35,224 nucleotides of DNA from a virus, in IMG/VR virus record IMGVR_UViG_3300034190_000172, positions 1 to 35,224 of that record; one strand, written 5' to 3'. The position numbers and the translations under genes were made by a program. Below are positions 23,201-32,161 of the stretch, in pieces (position 1 is the first letter of the stretch; the number at the start of each line of letters is the position of its first letter). The notes below the pieces were generated by a model. That model searched no databases. It was given only the letters and a program-made list of their open reading frames with translations, and had not been told where the DNA came from.

Positions 23201-25642
23201 ACTATAGCTACTGAAGCTATGCGAGCACTTGAAGAAGATAGCACTGCAATTGGGTGGTACGACCGTGTACTAGACAGAGCAATGACTATCTTAGAAATGA
23301 CTGACCCTGACGTATCGGCAACGCCTGAATTAGAGACTACATTTAAGTATGGTTTAGCTGTTACATCGAATGGTCAGGCTGTTGATGATAACTTTAAATA
23401 TGCCGTAGACGTTTTTAACTTCTTTAAGCAGAACGGGCGTTTACCTGAGACTAAGAAAGAGTTTAAGCAAGGCGGTAAAAATAACACTGCAATGCTTCAG
23501 TCTTTTAAGTTCTTCAACGCTTACACTGACGTTCACAACCGAGGCGGTGTTGAAGAAAGCTTACAAGAGTTCCTTGCTCATGATTTTAGACGAGGTGACC
23601 TTGATAAATACATTAAAGGTTTTAACCAAGAGCATGGCACTAAACTTTCAGTCGGTACAAGTGAAAGCGTAGATACAATGATCAAAGGTTCCTATGTAAT
23701 GGGGCCAAAGATTGGTCAAGGTTTCTACCAGAACCTCACAGGTAACTACGATCCACTAACCACTGATATCTGGTGGATGCGGATGTTCAACCGCCATATC
23801 GGAAGACCTCTTGAGCCTCGTAAGTCAGAAGCTCATATGAAGAAGTCTAAAGCCACTATTGTCGATAAGATTAAATCAGCCAAGAAAGGCTCAATGCAGT
23901 TTGATCTCGTCAAAGACGCTTTAAACGTACTAGGTGAAAAGAAAGCTGGACTATATGCTGATAATTCTCGCCTGACACCATTTTTAAAGCAGTTACAAAA
24001 GTCTGGTGATAAGTGGTATAAGCAGTATGCGAAAGACAATGGCGTTAACCCTACTTTTGAAAAGGGTAACCTTTACACCTTAGTAAAGACATACAACGCT
24101 AACACAGTAGACCAACCGCAAGAAGCTCCAAGTGGCCCTAAAGAGCGTCAGTTCATGAGACAAGTTACGTCTCGTGCTCTTGAACTATTAGCAACTCAGG
24201 GTATAGATATAACTACAGCCGACTTTCAGGCGCTTATGTGGTATCCTGAGAAACGTCTGTTTAAGATGATAGGCGTTAAATCAGGTAACGGTTCTGATAA
24301 CGACTACGAAGACGCAGCAAGGTTATTAGCCTCAAAACAGGGTATTTCTAATGAGCAAATTGAAAAAACACTCTCCAAGTCAGGAAGAGGGGCAGATGGA
24401 GTCTCTGGTGGGGCAGTGTCCAGACGACAAGATGGAGGAACTAATACTGGGACTCGGTCGGTTGATGGCTCAACAGAAGCAATCCCAGCCCTCACAATCC
24501 CAACCTACGATGACTTCTCCGGCCCTGAAGCTGAAATAAAAGACTTCCCACCAGTTTCAAAAGTTCACTTCGCAAAAGCTAAAGAAGTTCTATCTGGCAA
24601 AGCTTTTAACATCGGTAAAGATGGTGACCCGTTAGAACACGGTGTCAATGACCCGTATGTTCTATCTCTTGTCGCTCGTACTTTTGACACTACTATCGAG
24701 TATGTAAGCAACCAAGCTGATTTAGATGCGGTCTCTGACCTCTATAATCGCAAAAGAATGCCTTACAACCAGCAGTGGTCTGGTAAATTTATACCTAACG
24801 GTGACGTTTCGTTAAATGTTAAGGAAAACTATTGGGGCTACATACGCTCAGGTGGTGGTGTTGCGGTTGTAAAAGAGGCAGACGCTAACGATCAGATGAG
24901 GACAGCAACTCACGAGGCTGGTCATGGCATTACAATGTACACCGAAAGTGGTGAATTCGATAAGGCTATGAAAAACCCTATTAACAATCGCAAAGGCCCG
25001 AAAGGAAGGCCAGAGTCGATTGTGCAGGGTAGCTTCCAAGGTTACTTCTTTGAGACAATAATGGCAAAACCAAAGAAAGAGCGTGATGCCTTTATTAAAG
25101 AGATTACCTATGTTCAGCAGGAGCTAATGTTCTCTACTAAAGATATGAGGGATCAGGGTGAAAGTACTCCTTTCCGAGTAGCTGGTGAATTCGGTGGTTA
25201 CAAAGATATGCCTTACGGCGAGGGTATGCGATGGAAAAGAAACAACATTAAAGAGAACCTGATAAAGCGAGCTGGTTTAGATATTAAGGATATTAGTGCT
25301 GAAAAGCTGCGTAGCCTTGATAATAACAAAACCTTTAAAAAGCTTATGAAGGATGCTACGAAGGACGACACTGAGTACGAGCGTGGTTATTTAATGGATT
25401 ACGCAGAGTCTATTGTTGACCCTTTCATGTACATCCTGACAGATCCTAAGCAAGCTAAGAAAGACATTCCTAAGTTTTACAAACTGGCTAAGGACTTCTT
25501 CAATAGCAGCGGTGGCCCTCTTAAGTTCTTCTCTGCACTTCTTGCGCTAGTCATAGCGACTGAAGAAGAAGAGGAAGAGCGTAACGTCATGGCACAAGGC
25601 GCACTCAGTCCTCAAGGGCAGGGCGCATTGGCAATGGTATGA
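20297..25642 (+). CDS. Giant internal/ejected polyvalent protein with zinc-metallopeptidase motif
   Basis: At 1781 residues this is the largest protein here, in the place of the T7 ejection protein gp16. Residues about 121-157 and 172-186 are hydrophobic and Gly/Ala-rich, and a similar stretch is at about 480-515; these could cross the host membrane. A Gln/Glu linker follows near 545-590. DDWLGFDYPAQSI (846 on) and NLTGNYDPLTTDIWWMR (1146 on) are segments that recur in multi-domain phage polyvalent proteins. HEAGH (1539-1543) is a zincin active-site motif. The C-terminus has a short hydrophobic helix (FFSALLALVIA) and then EEEEEE. I see no lytic transglycosylase motif. It is probably delivered with the DNA into the cell. 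Confidence 0.8.
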   Translation: MATYKIGKGRYTLPTGLPQDVLEQAIEEIYATHEATRQGSLGYSVDNAQKMLGKGAEAFGRFTGIDAVENYGSDVVAQQEKDLEEGRYVSDYQGSFTDQDGAFKKLGWAGEKIVENLATSGVALGGSVATLAAGAFSAPAAMLIGGGTLATNLVMSTGEAALEAEDKTGDYSAGGAIATGGIVAFLDRFGAKIPKDKIANMTGRELVDELVAKGHTKAAGELVKTVTKKAVKEGATEAAQENVIMTGAALQGGDYSLGEVINKNIDSFVVGAGMGAGQSVASGGVKSLIGTGDVAGEPIQQETAAASFALRLDTIANEGQPTDDGPVPFDLNDVDRMSDNGARAVMDVAHTRIATEIKEVSKVLRDKLSGKERAEFEKELGTLGEYVEIKDNDVVLSAAELRSSKNKTKSAITTGGYNAVNKLVGDKREGQELLNLLRESQMLTSLHNKGYVGGLSQYTEGLNPFKSQAGYGDRSSLETVGRLGLSAAAGSATGGATIGAQLGAVGGARAVDAMTGSRSRVNKFVNQNKDGTPLTSSGPSLREEQFEKQQAEDARFAQEEAQKQAQAESDAQQQSQNAQETSEANRVAGQRNAPPTLESPQWTMETATGLDKNGVAMALRMLERLPSTPVAIRKAIDGYRKTVDTGGKVPNLSPLIRFVNSTANDNSQFIQRVAQPDTGVEQQQVQVDKTEAYKQTEGYRRGIEANQKAGSDLSASMNADKSISRIDKAKLGNAIQQLQLNLGENPLQAVQSIVSDLSKSGISQELLQKYIAPYADRVARQQPKPDVPTFDNRDPAAYKDAQFILPELRDSFLNSLPEDASFDEAMDWSEGQTPNVRNFLKALERDDWLGFDYPAQSIDAAMSEEADNFNLSQGTKSALGRLVNEPDIPMLDDRTKATPSAESDPFNIGEDMGRTILGMYPTEGATSPFTVKTKVEGIKKLFSELYAKTTGTTDPIEQAPENVDTVAKTIATEAMRALEEDSTAIGWYDRVLDRAMTILEMTDPDVSATPELETTFKYGLAVTSNGQAVDDNFKYAVDVFNFFKQNGRLPETKKEFKQGGKNNTAMLQSFKFFNAYTDVHNRGGVEESLQEFLAHDFRRGDLDKYIKGFNQEHGTKLSVGTSESVDTMIKGSYVMGPKIGQGFYQNLTGNYDPLTTDIWWMRMFNRHIGRPLEPRKSEAHMKKSKATIVDKIKSAKKGSMQFDLVKDALNVLGEKKAGLYADNSRLTPFLKQLQKSGDKWYKQYAKDNGVNPTFEKGNLYTLVKTYNANTVDQPQEAPSGPKERQFMRQVTSRALELLATQGIDITTADFQALMWYPEKRLFKMIGVKSGNGSDNDYEDAARLLASKQGISNEQIEKTLSKSGRGADGVSGGAVSRRQDGGTNTGTRSVDGSTEAIPALTIPTYDDFSGPEAEIKDFPPVSKVHFAKAKEVLSGKAFNIGKDGDPLEHGVNDPYVLSLVARTFDTTIEYVSNQADLDAVSDLYNRKRMPYNQQWSGKFIPNGDVSLNVKENYWGYIRSGGGVAVVKEADANDQMRTATHEAGHGITMYTESGEFDKAMKNPINNRKGPKGRPESIVQGSFQGYFFETIMAKPKKERDAFIKEITYVQQELMFSTKDMRDQGESTPFRVAGEFGGYKDMPYGEGMRWKRNNIKENLIKRAGLDIKDISAEKLRSLDNNKTFKKLMKDATKDDTEYERGYLMDYAESIVDPFMYILTDPKQAKKDIPKFYKLAKDFFNSSGGPLKFFSALLALVIATEEEEEERNVMAQGALSPQGQGALAMV

Positions 25643-26115
25643 CGGATAAGAAGAAGTATCCGCAACGAGCACCCAAGAAGAACTACTTTGCTGAACTCGC
25701 TAAAACCGAGGAAGGCAGAGAGTTACGAAAGGCGTGGTCAAACAAGCCCCGTAAGAACGCTGGAAGACCATCTGGCGTTCCTCACGGACATACTAAAGAT
25801 AGTATTGCCCCTTTACGGGTGAAAGCTAAAGAAGAAGCCAAACGGGTGGTAAAATATATGGAAGACAACGGTGAGAAGTTTGAAGACCACTATGCAAAAG
25901 AGGCTATGGAATCTGCGGTTGAGATCATGCGTACCGAAGGTGGTACTCGTGATCGTCTCGCAGCAGCCCGACTTGTGTTAGACTTCACCAAGCAAAAACC
26001 AGTGACTAAATCCGATGTCACTGTAGGCAAAGCAGAGGACTTCTTAGCAGGTCTTCTTGCAGAGGAAGAGCATGGACAAACGACTGAAACAGGTGAGAAA
26101 GAAACTCTACAGTGA
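25639..26115 (+). CDS. terS: Terminase small subunit (probable)
   Basis: This is a 158-residue protein, basic at the N-terminus (KKKYPQRAPKKNYFAEL) with NAGRPSGVPHGHTKDS, then helices (AKEEAKRVVKYMED; TRDRLAAARLVLDFTKQK) of the kind found in phage TerS proteins. It would recognise the packaging site and load the large subunit. The start overlaps the preceding stop as ATGA, and the large subunit gene overlaps its end by 44 bases, the typical TerS-TerL arrangement. The family is diverse, so the call leans on context. Confidence 0.8.
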   Translation: MTDKKKYPQRAPKKNYFAELAKTEEGRELRKAWSNKPRKNAGRPSGVPHGHTKDSIAPLRVKAKEEAKRVVKYMEDNGEKFEDHYAKEAMESAVEIMRTEGGTRDRLAAARLVLDFTKQKPVTKSDVTVGKAEDFLAGLLAEEEHGQTTETGEKETLQ

Positions 26116-27643
26116 CTTTCCTTACTATGCTAAAGCAGCTCTAAGAATTAGAACGAAAGCGGGGCAGATTGAGCCACTGAACCTTAACCCCGCTCAGACT
26201 ATTCTCGACGAAGCTGTAACAGCACAGATGAAAGCGGAAGGTAAAATCCGCATTATCATCTTAAAGGCCCGACAACAGGGATTAAGCACTTACACAGGTG
26301 GTTACCTTTACTTCTCAGTATCACAGCAGAAAGCACGAAAGGCGATGGTTATTACTCACCACGCTGATAGTACTCGTGCGCTGTTTGATATGACTAAGAG
26401 ATATCACGATAACTGCCCAGACGCATTAAAACCCCACACTAAATACTCATCTAGGAAAGAAATAAGCTTTGATGTACTTGATAGCTCATTTGTTGTCGCA
26501 ACCGCAGGTGGTGACAGCGTTGGTCGAGGAGAAACCCTCACGCACGTCCACTGCTCGGAGCTGGCCTTCTGGCCTAAAAGCTCAGCACCTGATATCTGGA
26601 ATGGCCTCTTACAGGCCGTACCTAACTCGCCTAACACAGCCGTTTTTGTCGAAAGTACTGCTAATGGCGTTAGTGGTGTTTATTACGATCTCTGGAGAGG
26701 GGCTATTGAGGGCAAGAATGGTTTCGTGCCTGTCTTTATCCCTTGGTTCACCGACCCTACCTATAGAGAGAAAGTCTCCGAGAACTTTGAACGAACTCCT
26801 GACGAGGAAGACCTTGCAGGACTATATAGCTTAGACAATGAACAGCTCATGTTCAGAAGACGTAAGGTTGCTCAGAATGGCTTAGATCTATTTAAGCAAG
26901 AGTATCCAAGCGAACCTGAAGAGGCGTTCTTAACCACTGGTCGCCCTGTGTTTAATCTTGAGTATCTATCAAAGGCAATGAAGAGCGCACGAGATGTCGA
27001 ACAACGACTCGCATTAGAAGCAGGTAAGTTTGAAGACAACAACCGTGGAGAGATGACGACTTATCGTAAGCACAACACTGGTGAGCAGTATGTAATTGGT
27101 GCTGACGTTGCGATGGGTATTAACCAAGGTGACTATAGTGTTGCTCAGGTTCTCGATAGCAAGAAACGACAGGTAGCAGTATGGCGGGGCAGGGTTCATC
27201 CTGATTACTTCGCTGAGATACTTCAGGCGTTAGGATACTACTATAACGAAGCACTGGTCATAGTAGAAAACAACGGTCACGGTATTTTAACGTGTACCCG
27301 ATTGGGGAAGGACTACGCTTATCCTAACTTTTATACTGAAGTACAAATCGATAAAATTACAGATCAAGAAACGGTGAAACTAGGCTTCACAACCACAGCT
27401 AAAACAAAACCGCTTATCATCGACCAACTCAGAGCTAGTACAAGAGATGGCGATATCGAGCTTAATGACATGGTAACTATCCGTGAAATGCTGACTTATA
27501 TCGTATCCAACTCAGGATCGATGGAGGCAGAACATGGCTGCTACGATGACTGCGTTATGGCTTTAGCATTGGCAAACCACGTCCACGAGGGCGCATGGGA
27601 GCCTATTGAATCAACCGATGACTATTATCAGGACATGCTCTAA
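26072..27643 (+). CDS. terL: Terminase large subunit
   Basis: This 523-residue DNA-packaging motor has an N-terminal ATPase: Walker A KARQQGLS (65-72), Walker B with acidic residues around HVHCSELAFW (Glu163) and coupling motif ESTANG (194-199). The nuclease domain has GADVAMGINQGDYS (Asp345), VIVENNGHG (Glu399) and YDDCVMAL (Asp492, Asp493). It looks like the P22/Sf6-type KAR-Q-G-S enzymes rather than T7 gp19. ATG 26072 has GAGGAAG upstream and is preferred to a TTG at 26057. Packaging mechanism (headful or site-specific) cannot be told from this. Confidence 0.95.
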   Translation: MDKRLKQVRKKLYSDFPYYAKAALRIRTKAGQIEPLNLNPAQTILDEAVTAQMKAEGKIRIIILKARQQGLSTYTGGYLYFSVSQQKARKAMVITHHADSTRALFDMTKRYHDNCPDALKPHTKYSSRKEISFDVLDSSFVVATAGGDSVGRGETLTHVHCSELAFWPKSSAPDIWNGLLQAVPNSPNTAVFVESTANGVSGVYYDLWRGAIEGKNGFVPVFIPWFTDPTYREKVSENFERTPDEEDLAGLYSLDNEQLMFRRRKVAQNGLDLFKQEYPSEPEEAFLTTGRPVFNLEYLSKAMKSARDVEQRLALEAGKFEDNNRGEMTTYRKHNTGEQYVIGADVAMGINQGDYSVAQVLDSKKRQVAVWRGRVHPDYFAEILQALGYYYNEALVIVENNGHGILTCTRLGKDYAYPNFYTEVQIDKITDQETVKLGFTTTAKTKPLIIDQLRASTRDGDIELNDMVTIREMLTYIVSNSGSMEAEHGCYDDCVMALALANHVHEGAWEPIESTDDYYQDML

Positions 27644-29673
27644 TGGCTAAACGAAAAGAATATAAACCAATGTCGGACGCAGAGATACTTGTTCTCGTTG
27701 AGAATAATATCAAGCGTTCTGTTGGTTATTACGATAGTGAGATCAGTGCCGAGCGTCAGAAGGTTACCGAGTATTACAACGGTACAAAACCTAAAGCACC
27801 CGAAGGTAAAAGCAAGTATGTATCAATGGATGTGTATGACGCTGTAGAGTCCATGAAGGCAGCATTACTGGAGACCTTCTCAGCGGGTAGCCAAGTTTGT
27901 AAGTTCGCACCACAAGGCCCAGAAGACGTTAGAAAGGCAGAGGTATGCACTACATACACTGACTACGTAACATTCCGTCAAAACGATCTCATGTCTGTCA
28001 TGAACCACGTTATTCACGATGGTTTAACCTCTCGTGTTGGCATGGCTAAAGTCTTTTGGGACGAGCGTATCGACCTCGTTGAGGAAGACTACGAAGACTT
28101 GATAGCTGATGAGTTAGATATGTTACTCGCTCAAGACGGAGTTGCTCTTGTAAATAACAAAGAGGACGACTTCGGTTTCAACTCTGGAACTATCACGGTT
28201 GAGCAAGATCGTAGTCAAGTAGCTATCGAAGCTGTTGCCCCTGAAGAGTTTCTCATAGAAGCACAGGCTCGTAGCTTAGACTTCACCTTGATTAACTTCT
28301 GCGCCCAGCGCACGGTTAAGACTCTCTCTGATCTACGAGAGATGGGCTTTGACGATGAACTCATTGATAACATCGGTGATCACGAAGACGTTGAGCACGA
28401 AAGCTCACCAGAGATCCTCGCACGTCACGAAGGTGCTGGTGGTACTGTTGGTTTTGACTCTAGCGGTTACCAAGACCAAGTACGTAAAGTCATGGTGTAC
28501 GAAGCTTACATTAACCTCGACAAAGAAGGCGAAGGTATCGCAAAGCTTTACCGAGTACTCAAGGCTGGTAACAGTCTTCTTGCTTGCGATGCTGTTGATC
28601 GTATCCCGTTTGTATCGTTTGCTCCTATCCCTGTTGCTCACGCATTTTATGGTAGTAACTTCGGTCAGAAAGTCATAGCGACACAGAACGCCCGTACAGT
28701 GCTTACACGCTCGATCTTAGATCATGCTGCGGTTACTAATGCTCCTCGTTATCTTGTTACTAAGGGTGGCCTTACGAACCCTAAAGAGCTTATTGATAGC
28801 CGTGTAGGTGGCTTGGTCAACGTAACACGACCTGACGCTATTATGCCTATGCCGCAAGCACCGCTTAACCCGTTTGTATTCCAGACAATTAAGATGCTTG
28901 ATGAAGACAAAGAAGATAACACTGGCGTGTCTCGTATGTCGCAAGGCACTAACAAAGACGCAGTATCAAAGCAGAACTCTGCTGCAATGATCGAACAGTT
29001 AGCTACGATGTCACAACAGCGACAGAAGATTATTGCTAGACACTTTGCTAACCAGTTTATGAAGCCGTTGTTCTCTGAAGTTTATCAGCTATGTGTTGAG
29101 AACGAAGACTACGAAAAGATCGTTGAAGTTGCTGGTGATTACGTTGAGATCAACCCGTCTACGTTTATCGAGAAGCGTGACATCATGGTTGAGCTTCGCT
29201 TAGGCTACGGTGAGCAAGAAAAAGACGCTCAGAAGTTCTTAAGCCTCCACCAGATGTTTTCCCAAGATCCTAAATTAGCACCTATGTATCAAGCACAGAA
29301 TGCCTATGCTTTGATGAAGGATGCATTGAAGGCTCAGGGTATAATGAATGTCGAGGAGTACTTAACACCTCCTGATCAACTACCTCAGCAGCAACCTGAT
29401 CCAATGCAGCAAATGCAAGTGCAGATGGCTCAGAAACAGCTTGAGTTATCAGAGCGTCAGACTGTGATTGGCGAAGAGAAACAGAAGATTGATGCAAAGG
29501 CTAAGAAAGCTAAATTTGATCTTGATAACGCTAAGTTTGAAGAAGGCGGCGTGGTTAAGTTAAATCAACAACAGCTTAAAGAGAAACAGTTCGAGCATAA
29601 GAAACAGCTTGATATTGCCGAGCTTCAAATTCTTAAGACTACTGAAGACGTTAGAGGAATAGCTTCACCATAA
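27643..29673 (+). CDS. Portal protein (head-tail connector)
   Basis: This is a 676-residue protein starting through a TAATG junction with terL. The N-terminal region (VENNIKRSVGYYDSEISAERQKVTEYYNG) and the SKYVSMDVYDAVESMKAALLETF segment are typical of podovirus portals. FDSSGYQDQVRKVMVYEAYI and GVSRMSQGTNKDAVSKQNSA, with the usual wing/stem residues, support it. The C-terminus is a long Gln/Lys-rich coiled coil, probably the barrel. At 676 residues it is larger than T7 gp8. A dodecameric ring is expected. Downstream neighbours are scaffold and capsid, as usual. Confidence 0.9.
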   Translation: MAKRKEYKPMSDAEILVLVENNIKRSVGYYDSEISAERQKVTEYYNGTKPKAPEGKSKYVSMDVYDAVESMKAALLETFSAGSQVCKFAPQGPEDVRKAEVCTTYTDYVTFRQNDLMSVMNHVIHDGLTSRVGMAKVFWDERIDLVEEDYEDLIADELDMLLAQDGVALVNNKEDDFGFNSGTITVEQDRSQVAIEAVAPEEFLIEAQARSLDFTLINFCAQRTVKTLSDLREMGFDDELIDNIGDHEDVEHESSPEILARHEGAGGTVGFDSSGYQDQVRKVMVYEAYINLDKEGEGIAKLYRVLKAGNSLLACDAVDRIPFVSFAPIPVAHAFYGSNFGQKVIATQNARTVLTRSILDHAAVTNAPRYLVTKGGLTNPKELIDSRVGGLVNVTRPDAIMPMPQAPLNPFVFQTIKMLDEDKEDNTGVSRMSQGTNKDAVSKQNSAAMIEQLATMSQQRQKIIARHFANQFMKPLFSEVYQLCVENEDYEKIVEVAGDYVEINPSTFIEKRDIMVELRLGYGEQEKDAQKFLSLHQMFSQDPKLAPMYQAQNAYALMKDALKAQGIMNVEEYLTPPDQLPQQQPDPMQQMQVQMAQKQLELSERQTVIGEEKQKIDAKAKKAKFDLDNAKFEEGGVVKLNQQQLKEKQFEHKKQLDIAELQILKTTEDVRGIASP

Positions 29674-29686
29674 CAGGATAAAGCTT

Positions 29687-29878
29687 ATGTCCGATGTTGA
29701 ACATTTAAACGACCATAAAGACTTCGTTGAGAGCCGCTCAAGTTATGATGATATGTATAACGAGCTTGAGTCGGTTCTTGAGAAGTTTGACGGACTTGTC
29801 TTCGCTCATGAGAAGGTAGCCGCCTTAGAAACTATTAAGGCACTTGTTATCTTTTCTGAGTGTGTGGACATGGAATAA
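29687..29878 (+). CDS. Small acidic protein
   Basis: This 63-residue protein is strongly acidic, probably all-helical (DDMYNELESVLEKFDG; KVAALETIKALVIFSE). AGGATAAAGCTT precedes the ATG, and it starts 13 bases after the portal stop. Nothing identifies it; head-assembly context only. Confidence 0.65.
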   Translation: MSDVEHLNDHKDFVESRSSYDDMYNELESVLEKFDGLVFAHEKVAALETIKALVIFSECVDME

Positions 29879-29906
29879 AACCACTACCAATGGAGAGCAT
29901 CCAGTA

Positions 29907-30179
29907 ATGAACGAAGAAGAACTAATCGCTTTAGGCGATGACGCAGAGGGCTTGCTTAAAAGCAGCTCTTTCAACCGTGTAATCAACTCACTTGTCGATG
30001 GTACTTTTCAGACGTTTGTTAACACAAACCCTGAGGATCACATAGGACGAGAGCGTTCTTACGCACACTATCGAGCACTCGTGGATATTACTAACACACT
30101 ACGCCAGCAGGTTTCGGTGCGTGATGGGATTAATACTAAGAGTGACGAAATTAACGGTAACAACGACCAAGAGGTTTAA
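29907..30179 (+). CDS. Small hypothetical head-region protein
   Basis: This is a 90-residue acidic protein from the ATG at 29907 (GGAGAG upstream); an earlier in-frame ATG-type start at 29844 would overlap the preceding gene. Segments such as SSSFNRVINSLVDGTFQTFVNT and RERSYAHYRALVDITNTLRQQ look helical and resemble small proteins found between portal and scaffold in several podoviruses. Function unknown. It is followed at six bases by the scaffold gene. Confidence 0.7.
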   Translation: MNEEELIALGDDAEGLLKSSSFNRVINSLVDGTFQTFVNTNPEDHIGRERSYAHYRALVDITNTLRQQVSVRDGINTKSDEINGNNDQEV

Positions 30180-30185
30180 AGCACC

Positions 30186-31211
30186 ATGTCTGACAACGTG
30201 CCTACTCAAGAAAGAACTGCACTCGATACCGATGATGCGGCAAATGCCCTTTTAGCTAGATGGTCTGACGATGAGAATCTATCAGACGAAAGTGACGAGG
30301 CGACAGTTGAAGATTCAGATATAGAGACTCCTGATGAAGAACTGAATGAAGAAGAAACGGAAGTAGAATCCGATGAAGATGATGAAGACCTTGAAGAAGA
30401 AGACTCAACCGAAGAAGACGGTGAAGCAGAAGAAGAAGACGAAAGCGAAGAAGTATTAGACCTTTCGGACGACACTAATGTTGATATCGTTGTTGACGGT
30501 GAGACTAAGCAAGCATCTATCAAAAGTCTTAAACGGTTATACGGACAAGAAGCTTCACTAACTCGCAAGTCTCAAGAACTCGCTACCCAGCGAAAACAAG
30601 CCGATGATGCCGTTGGTAAATCCAATGTCGTACTTCAGCGGATGCTTGAAAAAGCGCAGGAACGGTTTAAGCCTTACGCAGATGTCGATATGCTAGTTGC
30701 TAGTAAAACGATGTCTAACGAAGACTTCGCCCTTCTACGTAAAGAAGCGCAGACAGCACAGCAAGACCTACACTTCCTCCAGCAAGAAGCAGATCAATTC
30801 TATGGTCATCTAAAGCAGCAGCAACAGTCTGTTATGCAAGATCAGGCCAAAGAATGTGTAGCTACACTTCAAGAGAAGATGCCTAACTGGAACAACAAAC
30901 TGTATGACGATATCCGAGCGTATGCCATATCAACTGGCTTACCTGAGGAACGAGTTAATCAGATCGTTGATCCGAATGTCATCATGACTTTGAATAAGGC
31001 TAGGCTTTATGATGAAGGCAAGAAGGTAGCGACTGTTAAGCGCAAGAAAGCAACCGGCAAGAAGTCCATGCGCTCGAAGACTTCTCCTGCTGTTTCTAAA
31101 AATGCACTGGCTGCAAAGAAGCAGAAGATAGCAAGAGATAAGATCCGTGCGAGTGGAGGTAACGACTTTGACGATATCGCCTCTGCAATCCTTGGACGCT
31201 GGGAAGAATAA
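30186..31211 (+). CDS. Capsid scaffold protein (probable)
   Basis: This is a 341-residue protein with a very acidic unstructured N-terminal third (about residues 18-100, runs of Glu and Asp). A helical coiled-coil middle follows (SQELATQRKQADDAV; EAQTAQQDLHFLQQEAD), then a basic tail (KRKKATGKKSMRSK). This is the plan of phage scaffolding proteins, whose basic end binds the shell. It sits directly in front of the capsid gene. A protease is not seen, so scaffold is probably released whole. The long acidic run also gives a Ser-rich shadow frame on the other strand. Confidence 0.85.
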   Translation: MSDNVPTQERTALDTDDAANALLARWSDDENLSDESDEATVEDSDIETPDEELNEEETEVESDEDDEDLEEEDSTEEDGEAEEEDESEEVLDLSDDTNVDIVVDGETKQASIKSLKRLYGQEASLTRKSQELATQRKQADDAVGKSNVVLQRMLEKAQERFKPYADVDMLVASKTMSNEDFALLRKEAQTAQQDLHFLQQEADQFYGHLKQQQQSVMQDQAKECVATLQEKMPNWNNKLYDDIRAYAISTGLPEERVNQIVDPNVIMTLNKARLYDEGKKVATVKRKKATGKKSMRSKTSPAVSKNALAAKKQKIARDKIRASGGNDFDDIASAILGRWEE

Positions 31212-31241
31212 AACCAAACCATCTAAATAAGAGAATATATT

Positions 31242-32141
31242 ATGTCAGCTACAAAGTTTACTACATACGATCAAGTCGGTATTAAAGAAGATGTTTCTTC
31301 ATTGATTACAGACATTTCACCTACGGATACTCCTTTTGTATCTTCACTTAAGAACGAGAAAGTTTCTAGCCGTACATACGAATGGCAAGAAGATGCATTG
31401 GATGCTGCGGGTGCAAACGCATACGCTGAGGGTGCATCTGCTCCTGCTGCTGCTCAGTCTGCAACTACTATGCAGAACAACACTACACAGATCTTAATGA
31501 AGACTGTTAAAGTGTCTGGTACTGCTGATGCGGTTGCTACTCATGGCCGTGCAAAAGAAACTGCTTACCAGTTAGGTAAGAAGCTTAAAGAAATCAAACG
31601 TGACTACGAACGTGCTTGCGTTGGTATCGACAATGCTGCTGTAGTTGGGGATGACTCTACACCTACCGCTCGTGAGTTTAAATCCGCAAGCCAGATGATT
31701 ACTCGTGCTGTAGATGCTGGTAGTAACGCTAATGATGCATTAACTGAAGCTAAGTTACTTGAGTTAGGCCAAGGTTGTTACGAAGCTGGCTCTGAGCCAA
31801 CTATGTTAATGATCAAACCTGCTGATGCGTTATTGGTTGCTGGTTTCGTTAATACTGCTGCTGGTCGTAACCGTGAGATCCAAGACAGCAAGACTTTGGT
31901 TAATGCCATTGAATTGCTAGTGACTCCTTTCGGCGAATACCGAGTTGTTATTAACCGTCACCAAGCTTCAGACTTAGCTTTCCTATTAGATCCGACTATG
32001 TGGTGTACTACTACATTACGTCCGTTCTCACGAACTCTATTAGCGAAAGACGGCGATTCAGATTCTCACTTAATCGTAGGTGAAGTTGGCTTGAAACATA
32101 AGTCATTCGCAGACGGCGGTAAGATTACTGGCTTAAGCTAA
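31242..32141 (+). CDS. Major capsid protein, SU10-like (DUF5309 family)
   Basis: This 299-residue HK97-fold capsid protein starts KFTTYDQVGIKEDVSSLITDISPTDTPF, the characteristic opening of the SU10/DUF5309 capsid family, and is unlike T7 gp10. Later parts include YQLGKKLKEIKRDYERACVG, TMLMIKPADALLV and LAKDGDSDSHLIVGEVGL, also usual there. It is followed by the only strong intrinsic terminator in the window, which fits very high expression. Upstream is the scaffold, 30 bases away, with AAGAGAATATATT before the ATG. Confidence 0.92.
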   Translation: MSATKFTTYDQVGIKEDVSSLITDISPTDTPFVSSLKNEKVSSRTYEWQEDALDAAGANAYAEGASAPAAAQSATTMQNNTTQILMKTVKVSGTADAVATHGRAKETAYQLGKKLKEIKRDYERACVGIDNAAVVGDDSTPTAREFKSASQMITRAVDAGSNANDALTEAKLLELGQGCYEAGSEPTMLMIKPADALLVAGFVNTAAGRNREIQDSKTLVNAIELLVTPFGEYRVVINRHQASDLAFLLDPTMWCTTTLRPFSRTLLAKDGDSDSHLIVGEVGLKHKSFADGGKITGLS

Positions 32142-32161
32142 TCGTTTAGCAAATTAGTATT

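Noticed and set aside
30206-30568. Ser-rich reverse-strand frame of 120 residues
   Set aside because: It is the shadow of the Glu/Asp-rich part of the scaffold gene (GAA/GAT codons read in reverse give Ser codons) and has no ribosome binding site.
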